From Nematopogon swammerdamellus (Eukaryota > Arthropoda > Insecta > Lepidoptera > Adelidae), in the NCBI GenBank assembly GCA_946902875.1, contig OX336351.1, positions 248,001-312,000 on the forward strand: 64,000 bases of DNA. The letters run 5' to 3'. This document shows positions 20,509 through 32,092 of the stretch, in pieces. Every line of letters starts with the position of its first letter. Positions within the stretch are counted from its first letter, which is position 1. Made by a program: the position numbers and the translations under genes. The notes under the pieces are model-generated. The model was not told the origin of the DNA. It ran no database searches and saw only the letters and a program-made list of their open reading frames with translations.

Positions 20509-22030
20509 CCGCACGCAACACAACACCGCGGAACGCGGAGCGACCCTCACTCATTCATCCATCGCGAAAACAACCAAAAAGAAAAAAAAAACATCTCATC
20601 GTAACATTACATTATACATATTATTATATATTTTGGTAGGTAAGGTAAGGTAACCGCACCATCTATGCAAGTCTGTGTGTGTACCACGATGCGACGCGAC
20701 GCGACGTCAAGAATAATCGCGGACGCACGTCCGTAACACATCAGGCATAGTTACCCAGACTGGGTAACCCAGTTACATAAAGGGTTCATTTTAGCTTACA
20801 CCATTACAGGCGAGATCGTGTGCCTATTGTTGACACATATTATCTGTACTGGACCGACCGGGCTGATGCTCTACAATACTCACTCATTATGTGCCTACGC
20901 TACACAGAGCATTATAACAGTTGAAGCTCAAAGAGCTCGCTGGGCTGCTAGCTCTGTGTGTGTTAGTATCAACATCACACAGACACAGCGAAGCGACAGC
21001 GGCACACGCAAAAACCCACATGCGAGTCATAGGTGATGCCTACAGGCTTCAAACGCTTTGTAGGTAAATCGGCGCTCATGGAAATTCTCACTAAACATTG
21101 TCAAATGTTTTCCCTGCTCCGCGTTTATGGAATTCGTCGACACGCGCCGCCTGCCTCTCCGTTTATATTTATATACTCATATGTGGATATTATACTAAAG
21201 TAAAGTTATTTTAATGTTAACTGTAACATCAGACGCGTCACCTGCCTGCTATAGCTATATTGTATTGTATTTTTTATAAATTATTATTGTAAGCGACCAA
21301 GTATTATAGATTTAGTTTTGTCATTTTCATTTTAAAGTACATAAATACTAGAGTTATAGTATTTTTTACATGCAAATTATTAGACGTAGTGATTAGTGGT
21401 AGGTAGCGTTAGTTATGTAGATAGATAGTGAGAACAAAGGAAGCAATATGCGATGAACACTGTGAAGCTGTGCTGTCGGCTGCCGACGTGGACCGCCGAT
21501 GAGAGAGTGACAGGAGTCGGTCCGAGCAAACTGGGCATTTCCCTACCGTCCGCCGTCCGGGGGCATACGTCATCCAACTACTCGCCTCACGCATCGCACC
21601 GCACCGCACCGAGACGACGACACAAGTTTTAAAAGAAATAATTTCGATTCCTCTCACCTCCCTTCTCCGTGGACTGCGTCGACTCTGCAGCGCAGCCACT
21701 GTGTTACTGTGAAATACAGCCATACAAAGTTGTGATATCTGACGGTGGTGCTGAGACGTCTCACGTCTCATGTTCTGTAAATACATCTAACTCGATAAGT
21801 GCATAAACGATTGTCACCATCACCTCTTCACTGACGAGTCACGAGTCACGCACGCCTCACCTTGCCCAACACCTCTAAATAAGTAATTAAAGAATAAAAG
21901 CGACCTGTGGCCTTTAAGTATGTTTCCTGTTGCATTCCACGAATTTAGAAGTAGTTGTGTAGAATTAATTATACTTAATGTATATTTCAACATTTTTCAT
22001 TGAATAAAGAAAATTATATTTTGAAGATTA
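20509..22030 (+). other. Probable 3' UTR of the SV2-like gene
   Basis: About 1.5 kb follows the stop codon with no recognisable repeat, in contrast to both flanks. It ends with two AATAAA signals. The next dispersed repeat begins only at about 22169. The UTR reading is inference from the absence of repeats and the signal positions. Confidence 0.5.
22003..22008 (+). terminator. Polyadenylation signal AATAAA of the SV2-like gene
   Basis: AATAAA is followed about 25 bases later by a GT-rich stretch (tggtgtggtttt), the usual layout of a cleavage site. A second AATAAA lies at 21893-21898 and could serve as an alternative. Confidence 0.55.
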
Positions 22031-22168
22031 TTTGGTGTGGTTTTATTATAAGTGTCCCATGTAATACCGCTACAGTAGCTATGTATGTGCTCTGTCTGCG
22101 AACTTAGCCGCTACTCTAGGCCTAGGCACAGATGCGGTATAATTACTCCGTTCTCTGGGAGTATATGT

Positions 22169-24110
22169 CCCGGCACGAGTTAATAGCGCTCGGCGAAAAT
22201 GGTGGGGTTAGTTAGTTAGTTCGCGCATGAGCAGGGTTGGATTTGAACTCACTAAACATTATCGTACTCGAAGTTGAAAAGGATCGCATTTAACCGTAAA
22301 TACGTATAATACGTATTAAGTTAGTCTATCATTTTATACACATAAATAATAGTGATTACGTGGTCAACATGACGACAGAACTCGCGTTAGTAATGACAGC
22401 TCGGATAGTGACAATAGTCAAGATGAGGACGAAGATTGCACAGTCGATTGAAACGACGACGTACGAGTGCCTCCGTTATTCAATCGCAAAAATCTTCTTC
22501 CATAACTCTATCGAACGACCACTGCCAGATGGTTAGAAGTACGTATATGATTCATAATATTAGTAATTAACTAGTGTTCTTCATTTTTCTATAATATATT
22601 ATTTTAGGCAAATTATTAAAAAAAATTCACAGATCTCTTGCATTACACGACCTTTGAGGTACATTGAAAATGAACTCAACAAATAAAAAAAAAAGTATTA
22701 CATTTATATATTTTTTCGAAAACACAAGCAGCTTAATAAATTTAAACTAAAATTTAGACAGAAAAAGAGATAAGCTTGACATTATGTCTAACTAAAGTAA
22801 CAAATTAATAAATATCAAATATCAAAATATAATATAGGTTCCTTCCGGCTCTATCAGGACCCTGGAAATCATATATGACTAGAGTACTTGTCAAGACAAA
22901 TCTAACGAGCCCAAACATGGTGGATTTATCATGTGTAGTTTAGAAGTTCACATGGCTTCCTTCCGGCTCCATCATCAGGACCCTGGAAATAACATATGAC
23001 TAGAGTACTTGCGAAGACAAATCCAACGAGCCCAAACTCGATGGGCTTATCATCATGTTTAGTTTAGGAGTTCCTATGGCTTCCTTCCGGCTCTATCATC
23101 AGGACTCAGGACCCTGGAAATCATATATGACTAGAGTACTTGCGAAGACAAATCCAACGAGCCCAAACATGGTGGATTTATCATGTGTAGTTTAGGAGTT
23201 CCTATGGCTTCCTTCCGGCTTAATCATCAGGACCCTGGCAATAACATATGACAAGAGTACTTGCGAAGACAAATCTAACGAGCCCAAACACGGTCGATTT
23301 ATCATGTGTGGTTTAGGAGTTCCTATGGCTTCCTTCCGGCTCGATTCATCAGGACCCTGGACATCATATATGACAAGAGTACTTGCGAATACAAATCCAA
23401 CGAGCCCAAACACGATAGGCTTATCATGTGTAGTTTAGGAGTTCCTATTATGGCTTCCTTCCGGCTCCAACTAACAAACTAACAAAGTCCCCCGAGGATC
23501 TGCGGAGCCGTGGTTTGATTTTTCACAATTTATTATATTCCTCCTCGCTCTCTACGCTGTTGCACTTCCAAAAGTCGATTTCACACTCTCAGCGAAAATT
23601 GAAAAAATTTAAGGGGCCACCTACAGCACGAACCATCATCGATAGACGAATGTTTTTTTTAATGTAGCCCAAAGTCCAAATCAAAACCGGTTTTATTTAA
23701 TTTTTCGATTTCACATTTTTGCATTATAAATCATTATTTTTTTACTTTTTCGAACTTTTTCAACCACTCGCGTAGCCCCAAAACTCGCGACACATGACGA
23801 TTTCACACTCTCAGCGAAAGAAAAAACATTTTCAATGTTAAAAGTTCCAAAGTACGACCGGTGTAATTTTAGTACAAATACGATAATTATCGTACGAAAT
23901 GCAAGCCTGCACATTGGTCGGGGGGAGTCGGGCGGGACGTGAGCGGTGCGCGGGTGTGAGGCGCGGCGGGGCGGAGACTTTGATAACCAATGACGGTTGG
24001 CGGCCGTCCGCCTCTCTCGCCGCACCCCCCTCACTCCGCCAAACAGACCTAAAAAGTGAGTTCTACGCATTCCTGCATTTTCGCTGAACGCGATTAACTC
24101 GTGTCGGCAG
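22169..24110. mobile_element. Foldback composite, copy 2, downstream of the SV2-like gene
   Basis: Left end ccggcacgagttaatagcgc, right end gcgattaactcgtgtcgg. The same building blocks as copy 1 appear, with four or five direct copies of the ccggctccatcatcaggacc / ccaacgagcccaaac module at 22840-23470, then ctaacaaactaacaaagtcc and a segment shared with the last 200 bases of the window in inverse orientation. Confidence 0.7.
22391..22538 (+). pseudogene. Decayed copy of the captured exon
   Basis: Opposite orientation to the copy at 19808. It retains gacagctcggatagtgacaa, gatgaggacgaagattgc and the flanking gcgttag and gtacgta, but has deletions and a stop, so it no longer encodes the acidic peptide. 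Confidence 0.45.
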
Positions 24111-24197
24111 TCGGCAACTATAACTATACACACACACACACATAACTCACGCTTTTGTATCCCGACAATCAGGGTAAGCAGAGTAATCGGTGTTGTG

Positions 24198-24470
24198 CTA
24201 TAAGTTCATACATACATACATACACGTACATAACGTCACGCCTGCCTGCCTCCCAGTGGGGCAGGCAAAGACAACGGACCCAACCCACGCAAACAACCCA
24301 ACCCCCACGCGCCACGATCCTGACACACTGCCCTGCCCGATCTGGTCCAGGTACGTGCGTCTAGGGCGACCCTTCCCGACTCTTCCACTAACATTCGCTC
24401 CATAGATGTCTTTCATTAGTCTCCAACGTAGACAGAAAAAATAGTTCTGGACTCCGCACTTCATACTTCA
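24198..24470 (-). mobile_element. LINE 3' terminal fragment with (TACA)n
   Basis: The minus-strand frame contains YGANVSGRVGKGRPRRTYLD, seen at the end of insect LINE ORF2s. It continues into cgtcacgcctgcctgcctcc and a catacatacata run on the + strand at about 24205-24225. Confidence 0.5.
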
Positions 24471-24775
24471 ATTATTTTTATTACTAAAACGAGACACCGT
24501 GGTTATGGTAGTGTGCGTATCGCGTAATACAGGACCGACCATCTCAAGAGATCGCAGTGATATTGTGTCATCCTTTTTCCACGCGCAGTAATCCCGTATC
24601 ATCGCTTGCCTGCACGCTCCACGCAAACATTTACGTGTTCCAAAACAAGCGAATGTCGCACGTAGTCGATCGATAAATTGCCGCTTGCTTCAACGGCTCA
24701 AAACTATGGAGGTGGCTTTTTACTTCTTATTATTAAATTATTTATTAAAAACATTTATTGCAATTTTTTTCGTTT

Positions 24776-25033
24776 ATTTTTTTTATGGAAACTGACACGG
24801 TTGGCTACATCACCTACAACGTCCGTGATGTCAGCCCATAACACCGGGTGAACTAGGTGCCATGTCAGTGCTTCCCCCTTTGATCGTGCCGGCTACACTG
24901 AACTGGTCGGAAAACACAAACTATTTACATAGCCGTTTCAACCGACGTTTCATTCAGTGCGGTGGTATCAACGAGGGCGGGTTAAACCCAACCAAGTAAG
25001 ATTAGGAGGGAAGGGACCTACAGTTTTACGATT
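24776..25033 (-). mobile_element. SINE of the 5S/tRNA-like family, head-truncated
   Basis: Begins on the minus-strand 3' side with a T-run and tatggaaactgacacggttgg, and covers the common body through to the ggtccct... segment. The 5S-like head is missing. Confidence 0.7.
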
Positions 25034-25656
25034 TACATTTATTTGTGAAAGAAAACCTATGGACGATGAGTGAATTATTTTATAAAAAATTCAAACGCAT
25101 TTGTCTATTTAGGTCGACTTTAGACGTGTCTTATATTATATCACTTGCAACTAAAATCACCTAAAATTTGACAGATGTGCTTAAATTAAGATTATTAAAT
25201 CATTCGTTCATCTCCTGTCTTTCTTTCTCAAAATGACAATAATGACAGGAATATCTAAATTTTAGCTTTAATAGTGTGAAGTGTCTACTAGAAATAAAGC
25301 CAATATGTTACTAACATTAAAAACCCAGACCAAGTTGACCAACCCACAAACCGAGGGTTCCGCACAAATACGACGGAGGCGTGGCTTTGAAGTGGGGAAG
25401 TTTGCTAGCAAATTGCTAGTAAGCTTATTGTGTAGACTGAAGTTAAAAAATAAATTTTAGTGAAATAATGTTTTGCCGGACGCGTAGTTTATTTAGTTTA
25501 CTTAAAAGAAGAACCAGGTTTCCATACAACTTTAAATTTTTAATCTTTCATGCAAAATTAAAACTTTACTTTTTTTAACTACAAAAACATTGATTTTGAA
25601 TAGACATGTATGCAAAAACGACACGGGCTGCCTCGACATGGTCCCTATTAGGTTAC

Positions 25657-25709
25657 GGTTAATTTATAGAAGATGCGGAGCGTAGTGACGCATCTTCTAT
25701 AAATTAACC
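25657..25709. repeat. Short hairpin related to the foldback-family centre
   Basis: Arms ggttaatttatagaagatgc (25657 on) and its inverse ending at 25709, 21 bp each, around an 11-base loop. The tagaagatgcg core also occurs in the middle of the foldback elements at 3130-3160 and 62800-62825. Confidence 0.75.
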
Positions 25710-26029
25710 TTGATAATTTTTTTTTGAACCACCAAACTGGTTATAAAAAGAAAAACATTTCTCACCTCCACTCATCACCTTTTTGATACATAAATATATT
25801 ACAAACAAACTTAATTTTGCAGTCAACCTAAATAATAATTTCTCACTAACTATTTAAACGAGACCAGTTTTAATATTTTCGTATTCCTCCCTTTGATGTT
25901 AACTTTTTTGAACCACTTTGTCATATACGTTTCATAAAGCAAATAAATATGTTATTCAAAATCTGTAAGAATCAAACAAGAACCAACCAAGAAAGAAACA
26001 CGTAAATTTCTTGTGCACCTAAGTCCTTT

Positions 26030-26410
26030 TGCTCAAATCGCAGATCAGGTCATGCTTGGAGTACTGCTTGCACCTGTGGGATGGCTCTGCCAAATATCAG
26101 GTTTTAAAAGGGAAATTTGTTTGAAAAGAGGAATTTGTTAAAAAGGATTGAATCCCCACACGCTGGACTTACCGTGGATGCGTACCAACCTCTTCTGCAG
26201 ATTTTTCCTCTATAGAACCGGTAAACTCTGGGACGTTCTCCTGTCTATATATTTCCTCCCAAGTACAGTCTCGAGTCCTTCAAGAGGGGCGTGAACAGGC
26301 ACCTGTCGGACCGGCATGGCATTCGCAACCCCCGCATACGACCAAATGTCCATGGGCGTCCTTAGACATCTCCCTTAGGGTGCCTCGGCGCCACAGGTCG
26401 CGCTTTCAAT
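26030..26410 (+). mobile_element. Jockey-like LINE 3' end
   Basis: Broken frames recall the jockey ORF2 C-terminus: the catgcttggagtactgcttgc stretch corresponds to the SCMEYCSHLW region, followed by sequence matching FFLYRTGKLWD and FPPKYSLESFKRGVNRHLSG. An A-run follows at 26410. Same family as 39385-39600 and 41995-43190. Confidence 0.6.
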
Positions 26411-27054
26411 AAAAAAAAAACACAAAGAAAACACAAGCAAAAATCTGTAAATAAAAATCATGTAAGGGTTCTGGTATTTTGTTGATTTTATTGTAGCTTT
26501 TCAAATTGCCATCTAATATAGTAAAATATATATATTATAAAATAATTCTTTTGGGAATCCAGTGTTACCGTTTTCAAAGGTGGTGACGTAAAAAAATATA
26601 ATTTTAAAGAAGCCATCTCCACTTAATCCAAACACATTAAATGTATGAAGTGAAAATTTTTACTTTTTCTTATATAACATTGTATTTGAAGGGATTTTCA
26701 CTCTTGAAATATAATGCCAGATGCTCTCGTATACTATGCAGAGGCCTGAAGCCGGCATTTGTGTAATATTAAAGACGCTGAAGCAAGTGCTCTCGCGCTG
26801 GCGGTCGATGGCAGAATGAGCGGGCGATGCACGTAATATTTGAATTGCACGTATTTTTGGTGGGGCACGAATCGCCCTGACATGCGGAATCTTAATATTT
26901 TTTATGATCGAAGGTCTCCAATCATCCATTCTACAGGCACAAATACTCCTCCTATTCCACACATACTCCTCTCAACGCGCGCATTTTGACATCATTTATC
27001 CTGCTCTCATGCTTCGCCTGCCATACCCAACTTTCACTCCCATAAGTACTCTGG

Positions 27055-28025
27055 TAAATTAAAGCACAACACCGACCACCACGTTTAGCACAGTATACGG
27101 ACAAGATAACTATCAAGCAGCAAGTGAGGCACTTAGACCCACCTGCTGCATGACAAGGTGGAAGGACCGCGCCAAGGTGACAGGTGGCTAGCCTTTCGCC
27201 CTTTAGCGCGACATCTTGTCCTTATCCCTTACTCGCCTTTTACGACATGCACGGGGAGATATGCAGTGGGGCTATTCATTCATTTGATTGTGAAATTTGG
27301 CACACCAGCCAGCAGCGGGTCTACCGGCAGCATATTTCCAAAGTCTAGTAGGCGAGTTGCTCTCATTGGTCGTTCTCAGTTTGGCGGGAAATTTAAATTT
27401 CGGAAGTATTTTCGAAAATAAAGTTTTTTTAGGTGGTTATATAAAAATAACCATAGTTAACCTAATTTTAACACCCTAATATGCTTAACAAAAAAAAGTA
27501 AAACAAAAAAAATTTTGGCAAAAGGGACACGTACCCATGGTCGAGATCGAAAAAATAAAAACCCTACACTCTACCACTGAACCACCAAATTACACAAACG
27601 ACCAAACGAATATCGGATTCAGTAGGTTCGCTGGGAGTGCCGGAGCCATACAGCTCAACCCTATAACTATTTAGCGTGATGGTTTATAGCCTATAGTGAG
27701 CCTCAAGAACTACTCTTTCCATTGGTGCAAACCGCATCAAAATATGTTCAGTGGTTCCAGATTTTACTTCAAACATACATACATACAGACAGACGTTCCC
27801 ATTTATAAGAAGTAGAGAGAGTAGATTTTTTTCTAAGGCAAAAAAAAAAGGACAAGACGGCGTGCTAAAGGGCGACAGGTGCGCCACCTCTCACCTTGGC
27901 ACGGTACTTCCACCGAGTCATGCAGCAGGTAGGTCTTCGTTCATTACTTGCTGCTTGGTCGACTGAATCTTGTTCGAATACTTTGCGAAACGTGGTGGTC
28001 GGTGCTGTGCTGTAATTTACCAGAG
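27055..28025. repeat. Inverted pair of about 150-bp repeats, intergenic
   Basis: Sequence at 27055-27205 (cacaacaccgaccaccacgt, acccacctgctgcatgacaa, ggtgacaggtggctagcc) returns inverted at 27865-28023 (tcatgcagcaggtaggtctt; gtggtcggtgctgtgctg). The 660 bp between hold a solo SINE head and relics. I recognise no coding potential. Confidence 0.65.
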
Positions 28026-28834
28026 TCCTTGCAGCACAACATCGATTGCTCTGCTTACCCCCATTGTCGGGATTCAGCGTGTGCGATATGTATGTATGTA
28101 TGTATGAAAAAAATGAAAGTTGACTAACTATGTTAAGTGGGGTATCGTCAAAGACATTAAACGTTAATCTCTTTGGGTATCGTTGAATAGGTATTTGAAA
28201 ATCCATTTCGAACGACCATTTAGGATCTATAACGATTTAAAGTTGGTTAGCGACCATTGTTTATTGTTTATTGTATAATTTCATCCATAGGTAGGTAACC
28301 TACGCTTGGACATGTCGAAAATTCCGCCATGTCGTTCTAAATTCAATGCGAAGAAGAACTGACAAACAAACTTCGCAAGTCACAATGTTTTGTTAGTACC
28401 TTATAAGTATTATACTATAGTAACTTACAAATAATTAACCCATACTACCGCTCACAAGAGCATTAATATTTACAGCATAAACATGAATACTGAAGAATTT
28501 GACCACACTGCCTATTTAAATTACCTATATCTGGTGTATAGTGCCATCGTCAATTTTGATACTTCATATTATATCAAGTCAAAAAATTAATAAAAATTAG
28601 TTTACATTTATTACAAAGAGATGTAATAAATAAGTCATATAAAAAAAATTTTATGATACAAAGTGTATCCAAATGTCAAATTGTCAAAGTTTGATAATGG
28701 AAAAAACAGTAGTCAAACTCTTAGATAAAATTACGGCCAGTTAATGCATCCTTAATAGTGTAATAACTCTTTTCAATTAACATTAATTTAATCCGTCGTT
28801 TGAAATTATTATAATCTAATTGTTTTATGTTAGA

Positions 28835-29050
28835 CAAGCTGTGCCCGCGGCTCCGCCCGCTCTCATATTTCACTTCACTTCTAACCTCATAAGCTATTTA
28901 GCGTGATAGTAAGTAGCCTATAGTTGATGGGAAGAATCAAGCTATCCGTAGAATTTTGTTTTATTAAAATCGGTTCAGTGGTTCTCGAGTTATAAGCGGA
29001 CAGACAGACACTCAGACAGAAAGCAGACGTTGGATTTTATTATAGGTAAG
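28835..29050 (+). mobile_element. Lepidopteran-type SINE/LINE tail
   Basis: Contains gtgcccgcggctccgcccgc, atcggttcagtggttctcga, a run of gacagacagacac and ttggattttattatagg, a combination found in abundant short repeats of moths and butterflies. A diverged relative lies at about 27680-27800. Confidence 0.6.
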
Positions 29051-29150
29051 GAAGACAGTTTATTATAAAATCCAAGATAAAATCTAACACTAACACTAAT
29101 TAAATAACATTCTCACTTAACTTATAATAGGGCTGTGATAAAGTTCTTAT

Positions 29151-29787
29151 TATACAGGTTGTTCGGCTTATCGACCGACAATTTTTTTTTGGAGGTAAGT
29201 GGGGTCATGTGCAACGTTTTGACTGATCATACCTTTTGTCAGGTGTCAAGTGGTATCGAGATACGATTAAAGAAATTTTTTTTGAAAATTACCAAAATGG
29301 TCGTTCTATTCTGGTCTCTGTCCCTAATTTTGACCACATAGTGAATTATTTGTATGACTTGTGGTATACCTTCGGAAAGGGCGTAAACTAGCAAACTATT
29401 TAAAAGATAACGAAGCTCTTAATTGCTGTCAGTTGGTTTTTTAATGAATTAATAAATTAAAATCCTGTCATATTTTTACTCGTTCTCGGGACTTTGGGAG
29501 GTCATAAGACCTTTTCATGGTATTAACTTCATCAAATGATATTTTTTCTAGAAGAAGGATACATTGTAAAATGCAATAAATTTTATTTCGTGCTGATACA
29601 ACCATAAAAAAAAGTTACAACGGTTCAAAGCTGGGATTTTGGTAATTTTTAAAAATAAAGAAAAAAAATCGTATCTCGGTAGGTACCACGTGACACCTAA
29701 TAAAGGTATCATGGGTCAAAACATTGCAAATGATCCCACTTACCTACAAAAAAAATTTTTCGGCCGATGTACCAAACTCCCTGTTTA
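29151..29787. repeat. Long-inverted-repeat (foldback) element, intergenic
   Basis: About 150-bp arms: tacaggttgttcggcttatc, ggtaagtggggtcatgtgca and gtgtcaagtggtatcgagat on the left return inverted on the right (tcggtaggtaccacgtgaca; gcaaatgatcccacttacct; ggccgatgtaccaaactccc). The spacer is AT-rich and noncoding. Confidence 0.75.
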
Positions 29788-30144
29788 ATCGGTGAAAAAT
29801 AATTTTCATAATATAATTCTCAAAATCGAATGACAAACCCAGAATTTTACTGCTTAGAAAGAACGACAATAATATGTACAATCTCAAAAATTTATTCATC
29901 TATAGTATGGTCTTTCAAACATACTCCTACCTACCTAGGTATTATACATTCGGATATTAACGCTTCTACTGGGTCACTATTTTTGGGTTACATCTTTCAA
30001 ATTCAAATTCCAGCGACGACCGCGCAATGTGATATATGATTCCATGTCAAAACAATTTCCATGGCAGGTAGGTGTCAGAGTCGAACCATCGACGACAGAC
30101 TTCGATGCACTTCGTGGACAGGGCAATAGAATAGAGAACGAAAA

Positions 30145-30324
30145 ATGTTGCCGATGATATTGTTGTGGGGTGTTACTGTACATAAGTTACACGGAACTAC
30201 TTTGGACCGAGCTGTGGTTGATTTAAGTTCACACATTTTTGAGAACGGTCAAGCCTATGTAGCCTTGAGCCGAGTTAGGTCTCTAGATGGATTATTAATC
30301 AGTAGACCACCGCAAGCTACATAA
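30145..30324 (+). pseudogene. Helitron-type (PIF1-like) helicase, C-terminal fragment
   Basis: A 59-codon frame encodes MLPMILLWGVTVHKLHGTTL, DRAVVDLSSHIFENGQ and AYVALSRVRSLDGLLI before TAA. These are helicase motifs V-VI of PIF1-like enzymes as found in Helitron Rep/helicase proteins (the usual HK-QG is HK-HG here). Upstream the frame is closed. No Helitron terminus could be placed. Confidence 0.75.
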
Positions 30325-30593
30325 TAATCCCCACCATATTAAATCCCTCAATGTAAGAACAAGATTGCGAAATTTACCGTCTTATAATCCTAACTAAAAA
30401 GTGTAAAATAAAAAAAGTTTATTTAAGAAATAAAAAACCCGACTGCGTAAAAAATTAACTTTAAATAAAAAAAATTGGTTGTCTGTAAAGTCGGTTTACG
30501 GACGATAGTTTTACGTGATAACGTCATAAAGAAACACAGCTATAAGAATTACCGTATTTTTTCGTACGGCACCCCTATCGCTGCCGTACGCCG

Positions 30594-30731
30594 TACATTT
30601 GTCGATTTCTAGCCTCGATTACCGTACGATACGGCAATTACCGTACGTTTGGCAACACTGGCTACATTTGTCGATTTCTAGCCTCGATTACCGTACGATA
30701 CGGCAATTACCGTATGTTTGGCAACACTGCC
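30594..30731. repeat. Tandem duplication of a 69-bp unit
   Basis: Two copies (30594-30662 and 30663-30731) differ at one base (ccgtacg versus ccgtatg). Each contains gattaccgtacgatacggca. Confidence 0.9.
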
Positions 30732-30922
30732 GCTTGGGCCGATTGTGTCTCTCTATCGCTTGTTACGCGCTCTCGCTTGCACACACAGGCTCAGATGGAA
30801 CGTGACACTTTTTCGTGCGTGCAGCCGGTGTTCATCAATTTATAAGACGTTATCACGTCAAAACTGAAAAGAAAAAAACAAGTCCAGTAGTCTAGAACTC
30901 TGTTAAGTATTACTGAATAACT

Positions 30923-31152
30923 ACACCATTGAAATAGTTTCATGATCGATACACACACATATAAAACAAAATAATAAACTCTAAATGCGGAACATAGCTA
31001 CTTTAACAGTCGGGCGGGACCCATTATAATTTTCCCAATACTTTTCCCAATAATGGGTCCTGACTGTTAAAGTCGCTATGTTCCGCATATAAAGTTTATT
31101 ATTTGTTTTATTTTATATGTGTGTATCGATCATGAAACTATTTCAATGGTGT
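30923..31152. repeat. Large palindrome with roughly 110-bp arms
   Basis: The left arm (accattgaaatagtttcatg, cgatacacacacatataaaa, aatgcggaacatagctactt) is mirrored on the right with only a few differences. The loop is under 10 bases. Such a structure can fold into a long hairpin; it is probably a foldback transposon remnant. Confidence 0.85.
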
Positions 31153-32092
31153 ATAATGAAATTAATTCGAGCCATAGATCAAGCTTTGGTTGAGTGAGAT
31201 ACTAGAAGCGTGTAAACCAGCCTTACTGGAACCATAGATTAAAGAGCAAGTTGCCACAATAATTTAACATATTTTCGCAGAACCAGTAGGCAGCTTTATA
31301 TGTCAGCTAACTAATACCAAATAAAAACGAAATTTCTAATAACATATTTTTAAGAGCATTACCTATAAAGTTTTAATTTTTATCCAAAATTTATACATAA
31401 ACATTTGCTTGGCTGACCGGACTTTGTATTGCGCTAAGGTTGGTGTAATTCGATGACGCTCGGGTCTTATAATCACTTCCGGTTATGAAAAAAGTCAACA
31501 GTTCGTCTGAATAACATTTATTATATTGTATTTATTATCCAATGGATCACTTTTTCATTCACAAAATATAAAAACGTTTTCCATGACTACAATTGTATAT
31601 ATTTGTACGTTTTTAAGAATTTTTTAATAATGAATTGCTCGTGTGAACTGGCTATTGCCAGTAAATAACTTCCAACTATCATAACTTGTTCAGGTGAACT
31701 GAAATAAACATCTAAATTTCTAAATAAAATAATGATAATATTAGTCCTGGGCCTAATAAGTAACATTTTATTTTAATAAAAATTTAAACAATGAACTAAA
31801 AATTATTACACTGATTTCTAAATTGTATCAGCAATGAAAAGCCACGGCCACAGGCCACTTACATTTAACCATTATGCCGAGCAGCTCGCAGTTTTGCCAA
31901 CCGTTCGGCCATCGGCGCAGTGTGCTTGCGGAGGTGTCTTGTCGGTGTTTTTACCGTAGTATTTACTAAAAATTTGTTGACAGTCGTGCTGCAGAACGAA
32001 ATAATCAGATATAATTCGCGCAGGCGAGTGATTATAGCGGCCCCAGCACGGCTGGCCGCTTCACCGAGGGAGACTCGGGAGATGTGCGCGGC
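31153..32092 (+). promoter_or_regulatory. Upstream region and presumed 5' leader of the PWWP gene
   Basis: 31153-31800 is AT-rich without repeats I can name. GC content rises from about 31850 toward the start codon. An in-frame TAA at 32012 shows that the coding frame cannot extend much further. No TATA box is evident, which is common for housekeeping-type insect promoters. Confidence 0.35.

Larger units (their letters stand above)
25034..29150. other. Intergenic AT-rich region of old repeat debris
   Basis: Outside the individually listed pieces I see only degraded sequence. One diverged block at about 25370-25640 recurs in direct orientation at 32870-33130 (gtaagctta-gtgtgtag-, aacattgattttg, atgtatgcaaaaa). 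No host exon was found. Confidence 0.4.
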
